Below are positions 23,058 to 25,294 of a stretch of 25,294 bases of DNA, piece after piece. How positions within the stretch are numbered: the first letter of the stretch is position 1; each line of letters starts with the position of its first letter. A program made the translations under genes and the position numbers. This DNA comes from Deltaproteobacteria bacterium (lineage in GTDB: Bacteria; Desulfobacterota; Desulfarculia; Adiutricales; Adiutricaceae), in NCBI GenBank assembly GCA_031278795.1, contig JAITJT010000026.1, positions 1 to 25,294 of the forward strand, in the 5' to 3' direction. The notes under the pieces were generated by a model that searched no databases, was not told the origin of the DNA, and worked only from the letters and a program-made list of their open reading frames with translations.

Positions 23058-23086
23058 ATCATAAACCACAAAAATCCACGAGTCAA
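23058..23086 (-). promoter_or_regulatory. Sigma70-type promoter of mraZ and the dcw cluster
   Basis: On the minus strand TTGACT (23081-23086) and TATGAT (23058-23063) are separated by exactly 17 bp, each a 5-of-6 match to consensus. An AT-rich stretch precedes the -35. Start of transcription would be near 23050, giving a leader of roughly 100 bases before mraZ. Confidence 0.75.
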
Positions 23087-23566
23087 GCAAATTTACCCCT
23101 CTTTTTACAATTTTACGGGAATAATCTCCATTTTTTTTTATAAACCGATATGTATGAGTTTTACTGCATATTTACCACCAAATATGGGGATTAGCTATGA
23201 AGAAAAATATTTTGGGGCTCATCCAAAATGAAAGTTGATAAAATCCTTTACATATTCCCCATAGTGCTAATAGTGCTTTAATCTCATTAAGGAAAAAGAT
23301 GCCCGAAATCCTTGGTAAATCACGACAAAGCACTTTTTCTCTTTTGTGAAATGATACCCAATAAGTCTGTAACATGTATGCGACTTGGCTAAGCTCTCTA
23401 GATTGTGTGGAGCACATAAATGTTGTGGTTCAAAAACAAATTATGAGTACTTTGTGGCATCCGCTCTGTATAACACTGTATGTAGAAAGTAGATAAAGGG
23501 GGATAAAAACAAAAGAATTCTTACTTTGCCCCTGAGAGGAGAGCCGGGATTGGGAAAATGCCCCGG

Positions 23567-23742
23567 ATCTTTTGAAAAGCCTAATTATTTAAAAGAGGGA
23601 TAATCTTTTGAAAGGCCAATTATTTAAGAGGGGCTTAATCTTTTGAAAGGCTAATAATTTGAAAGGCAGACAATCTTTTGGAAAAGCGCATAATTTAAAA
23701 ATTGTTAATCTTTGGAAAGCTAAAGATCATAAAAATAAAAAT
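23567..23742. repeat. 35-bp tandem repeat array, five copies, upstream of mraZ
   Basis: Copies start at 23567, 23603, 23638, 23673 and 23708 (spacings 36, 35, 35, 35). Each begins ATCTTTTGAAARGC or a close variant and the first four contain a TAATTATTT-like centre. Divergence lies throughout the unit, so it is a tandem or iteron-like array, not a CRISPR. Confidence 0.85.
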
Positions 23743-23772
23743 GGATTTTCTTCTAAGCAGAGGAGACAAAAA

Positions 23773-23802
23773 ACCCCGGCCGTAGTCAAATTTGGCCGGG
23801 GT
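23773..23802 (-). terminator. Rho-independent terminator facing mraZ
   Basis: ACCCCGGCC (23773-23781) and GGCCGGGGT (23794-23802) form a perfect 9-bp GC-rich stem. On the minus strand the stem is followed at once by a run of T residues (GGGGTTTTTTG). On the plus strand the following TAATTATTTT is weaker. No minus-strand gene is seen upstream. Confidence 0.75.
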
Positions 23803-23873
23803 AATTATTTTCCTTGAGCACTCCATTCGCCAAAATATTTTCACTCTTTTAGCGGGTATTTATTTTTCTAAAT

Positions 23874-23882
23874 TTATCCACA
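23874..23882 (+). other. Perfect DnaA-box match
   Basis: TTATCCACA in AT-rich DNA. It is an isolated exact match; a looser one, TTTTCCACA, is at 21280-21288. Confidence 0.3.
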
Positions 23883-24060
23883 ACCTCCTAAAACCGCGGC
23901 TAAAGATGTGGTAAAGGAGCGGTATTTAAAAACAAAACCTAGCATATTATAAATTGTATGCTTAAATATAAGCTACAAAAACAAAATAAAAGCTCTGATT
24001 AAATACAAAAACATAATCGAATATCAAGCGGAAAAGCTAAAAATAATGAGCGCTATTTAA

Positions 24061-24079
24061 CACAAAGATACTCTTTGTG
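24061..24079. other. Inverted repeat CACAAAGA-TAC-TCTTTGTG
   Basis: Perfect 8-bp arms with a 3-base centre in the gene desert. Could be a hairpin or a dyad protein site; no T-run follows on either strand. Confidence 0.4.
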
Positions 24080-24679
24080 GGGAAAAATCATTATGTCCAT
24101 TTAGAAACAAATCTCTAAATTGTTTTTTCAAAGATATCATAGCTAGCCTAGTTTTAAGAGCTCACAACTCCTTGTATAGGGTAAATGTAAAAAACAAGAC
24201 ACAAGCTTTAAGCCGTAAAAAGATATATGGATAGAGCGTAACTTGTTTTAGTCAAAAGTTTCTTATATTTGTAAAAACCCTTGAAAGTTCTTCAATATAG
24301 GTGAATAACTTTTTATTTAGTTTGTTAATACGATGTTTAATATTTAAAGAAAAAGAACTTGGATAAAACACTAAAGAGGTAAAATTTAAATATTAACCCT
24401 AAGGCTAAAAACAAAGCCGGAACGCCCTCTTTTTGGCCGTTTTGGCCCAAGTTTTAAGAACTTTTCCTTAATTTATTTTTAACATGATTTAAAGAAGTCA
24501 CATGAAGAGCAAAATAATTTTTGGCAAATATTTTGGAAAATTAGAGGCTTAGGCGTTTTAGATTTTTCCGGAAATATCAGCTCTGTAGAGGGAAAATCGG
24601 ACTACTTTAGCATCTATGGGAAAATTTACCTTAAGAGGAAATTTGGGCAAAGGTTTGTTAAAAGGCGAAAAAGATGCCG

Positions 24680-24709
24680 AAAAAAAAGACCCTCACTTGA
24701 GGGCCTTCT
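24680..24709 (-). terminator. Rho-independent terminator, minus strand
   Basis: On the minus strand AAGGCCCTC, loop AAGT, GAGGGTCTT (one G-T pair) runs straight into a T8 tract (24680-24687). This is a textbook terminator, but no minus-strand gene is visible upstream: the nearest gene, at 24926, reads the other way. It may end a short untranslated RNA of up to about 200 bases. Confidence 0.7.
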
Positions 24710-24833
24710 CTAAATGTGTTATCTTGAAATCAGGGCGTTTCATTGCACTTAGGGCCCCAGTAATCATAAAGATCCAAAAAATATTGCCTTAAAAATCCAC
24801 CAAATTTTAAAAAGAATTCAAGCTTTGTTTTTC

Positions 24834-24855
24834 ACGCGCGGTAATCCTCGCGCGT
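24834..24855. promoter_or_regulatory. GC hairpin in the leader of the small membrane protein gene
   Basis: ACGCGCG (24834-24840) and CGCGCGT (24849-24855) form a 7-bp stem with an eight-base loop, about 70 bases upstream of the 24926 start. It is a GC island in AT-rich DNA. No T-run follows on either strand. It would also sit near the 5' end of the putative minus-strand RNA ending at 24680. Confidence 0.4.
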
Positions 24856-24925
24856 TCACAGAAATATATATTTTTCGCAAATCTCTAACGCCAACAACAA
24901 AAAGAAAAATTGAGAGGAACAGATT

Positions 24926-25096
24926 ATGGGAATTTTTAAAAAAAGGGAAGGTTTTTCCATTTTTGGCTACATGTCTAGTTTCAGCTACATAATCATCGCC
25001 ATACTCATCTACTTCTTCACCTCCGCCGGCTTGATCTGGTCAATTTTCTGGCCCATATGGCTCATCGTTCAGTTGTATCATCTCCTCTTCGGCTAG
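24926..25096 (+). CDS. Small two-helix membrane protein, function unknown
   Basis: A 56-residue protein on the opposite strand to the dcw cluster. The start ATG has an excellent ribosome binding site, GAGAGGA, seven bases upstream. A basic N-terminus (MGIFKKREG) is followed by two hydrophobic segments, about 11-32 and 35-54, separated by a short TSAG turn; the second carries WSIFWPIWLI and the protein ends LYHLLFG. The positive charges predict an N-in, C-in helical hairpin in the inner membrane. Codons favour C in the third position as in the dcw genes, unlike the AT-rich flanks, which supports real coding. I do not recognise the family. A GC hairpin lies in its leader and a hairpin follows its stop. 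Confidence 0.75.
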   Translation: MGIFKKREGFSIFGYMSSFSYIIIAILIYFFTSAGLIWSIFWPIWLIVQLYHLLFG

Positions 25097-25102
25097 CCCT
25101 AG

Positions 25103-25119
25103 AAGAGACTTCGTCTCTT
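25103..25119 (+). terminator. Hairpin after the small membrane protein gene
   Basis: AAGAGAC-TTC-GTCTCTT, a 7-bp stem, begins six bases after the stop codon. It is followed by TCAACTGAGCTATTTTT, so the T-run is displaced; a weak terminator candidate. Confidence 0.4.
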
Positions 25120-25259
25120 TCAACTGAGCTATTTTTCAAAAAAGCCATAAACAAGATTTTTTAGTTCACAATTTTCCAAGGAGTTTTTTCCAAGACTTTC
25201 TCACAGTTCTAGCGTTTTTCTTAACCGCGCCATGAATTTGGGGTGAATAGGCAAACTTT

Positions 25260-25294
25260 ATGCCTCCCGCCAAAGAGCAAAGCTTTGGCCTAGG
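25260..25294 (+). CDS. Possible start of a further gene, cut by the window edge
   Basis: ATG at 25260 opens a frame reading MPPAKEQSFGL to the edge. An AGG lies eight bases upstream and the composition turns GC-rich like the coding regions here. Only 11 codons are visible, and a GCCAAAG/CTTTGGC inverted repeat (25269-25289) lies in the same bases, so this is very uncertain. Confidence 0.2.
   Translation, partial: MPPAKEQSFGL

Larger units (their letters stand above)
22951..24925. other. AT-rich region upstream of mraZ without convincing genes
   Basis: Nearly 2 kb. It holds the mraZ promoter, a palindrome, a 35-bp repeat array, a perfect DnaA-box match (23874), an inverted repeat at 24061-24079 and two minus-strand terminators. 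Open frames at 23022-23231 (+) and 23172-23417 (-) lack ribosome binding sites and have intergenic composition. Confidence 0.75.

Noticed and set aside
23022..23231. 69-codon plus-strand frame upstream of mraZ
   Set aside because: It starts inside the palindrome, overlaps the mraZ promoter, has no ribosome binding site and has intergenic composition.
23172..23417. 81-codon minus-strand frame
   Set aside because: No ribosome binding site, no recognisable domain, AT-rich codons unlike the neighbours.
23567..23742. CRISPR array
   Set aside because: Units abut without unique spacers and diverge along their whole length; no cas genes.
1..25294. tRNA or rRNA genes
   Set aside because: No T-arm GGTTCRA-type motif in a foldable context and no rRNA-like sequence was seen on either strand by eye.

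Overview
The window is a nearly complete dcw (division and cell wall) cluster, read entirely on the minus strand. In transcription order it holds mraZ, rsmH, ftsL, ftsI, murE, murF, mraY, murD, ftsW, murG, murC, murB, ftsQ, two tandem ftsA paralogues and ftsZ; ftsZ runs off the left edge. The gene order, the absence of ddl between murB and ftsQ, a PASTA-tailed FtsI and a DAP-type MurE (DNPR motif) fit a Gram-negative bacterium of the Desulfobacterota/Deltaproteobacteria kind. This placement is inferred from layout and motifs only and is tentative.

The DNA has two compartments. Genes are GC-rich and end mostly in G or C at third positions. The spaces between them are long for a dcw cluster (often 250-600 bp), very AT-rich, and built largely from short degenerate tandem repeats (periods 7, 9, 17, about 35 and about 41 bp). 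The same local-duplication habit appears in genes: a 20-bp duplication over the rsmH stop codon, GGLK repeats in FtsL, and a lysine/asparagine-rich insert in MurF. Such expanded, repeat-filled spacers suggest relaxed selection on non-coding DNA, as in a host-associated or otherwise unusual lineage, but this cannot be proved here.

Layout: 1-1310 ftsZ (partial); 1563-2801 ftsA2; 3213-4487 ftsA1; 4960-6099 ftsQ; 6235-9767 murB-murC-murG; about 9768-10357 a repeat-rich gap with strong hairpins; 10358-11551 ftsW; 11651-13102 murD; 13208-16091 mraY-murF; 16514-20244 murE-ftsI; 20566-21108 ftsL; 21375-22358 rsmH; 22429-22935 mraZ. A strong sigma70-type promoter (23058-23086) and a perfect 16-bp palindrome lie just upstream of mraZ. 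From there to about 24925 is an AT-rich gene desert with five 35-bp repeats, a perfect DnaA-box match and two rho-independent terminators facing mraZ. At the right end a small ORF on the plus strand (24926-25096) encodes a 56-residue two-helix membrane protein.

Together the Mur enzymes build UDP-MurNAc-pentapeptide (MurB, C, D, E, F), MraY and MurG make lipid I and II, FtsW and FtsI polymerise and crosslink septal peptidoglycan, and FtsZ, the two FtsA proteins, FtsQ and FtsL form the divisome. MraZ and RsmH are the usual regulator and 16S rRNA methyltransferase at the head. The most unusual biology is the tandem FtsA pair next to a divergent FtsZ.
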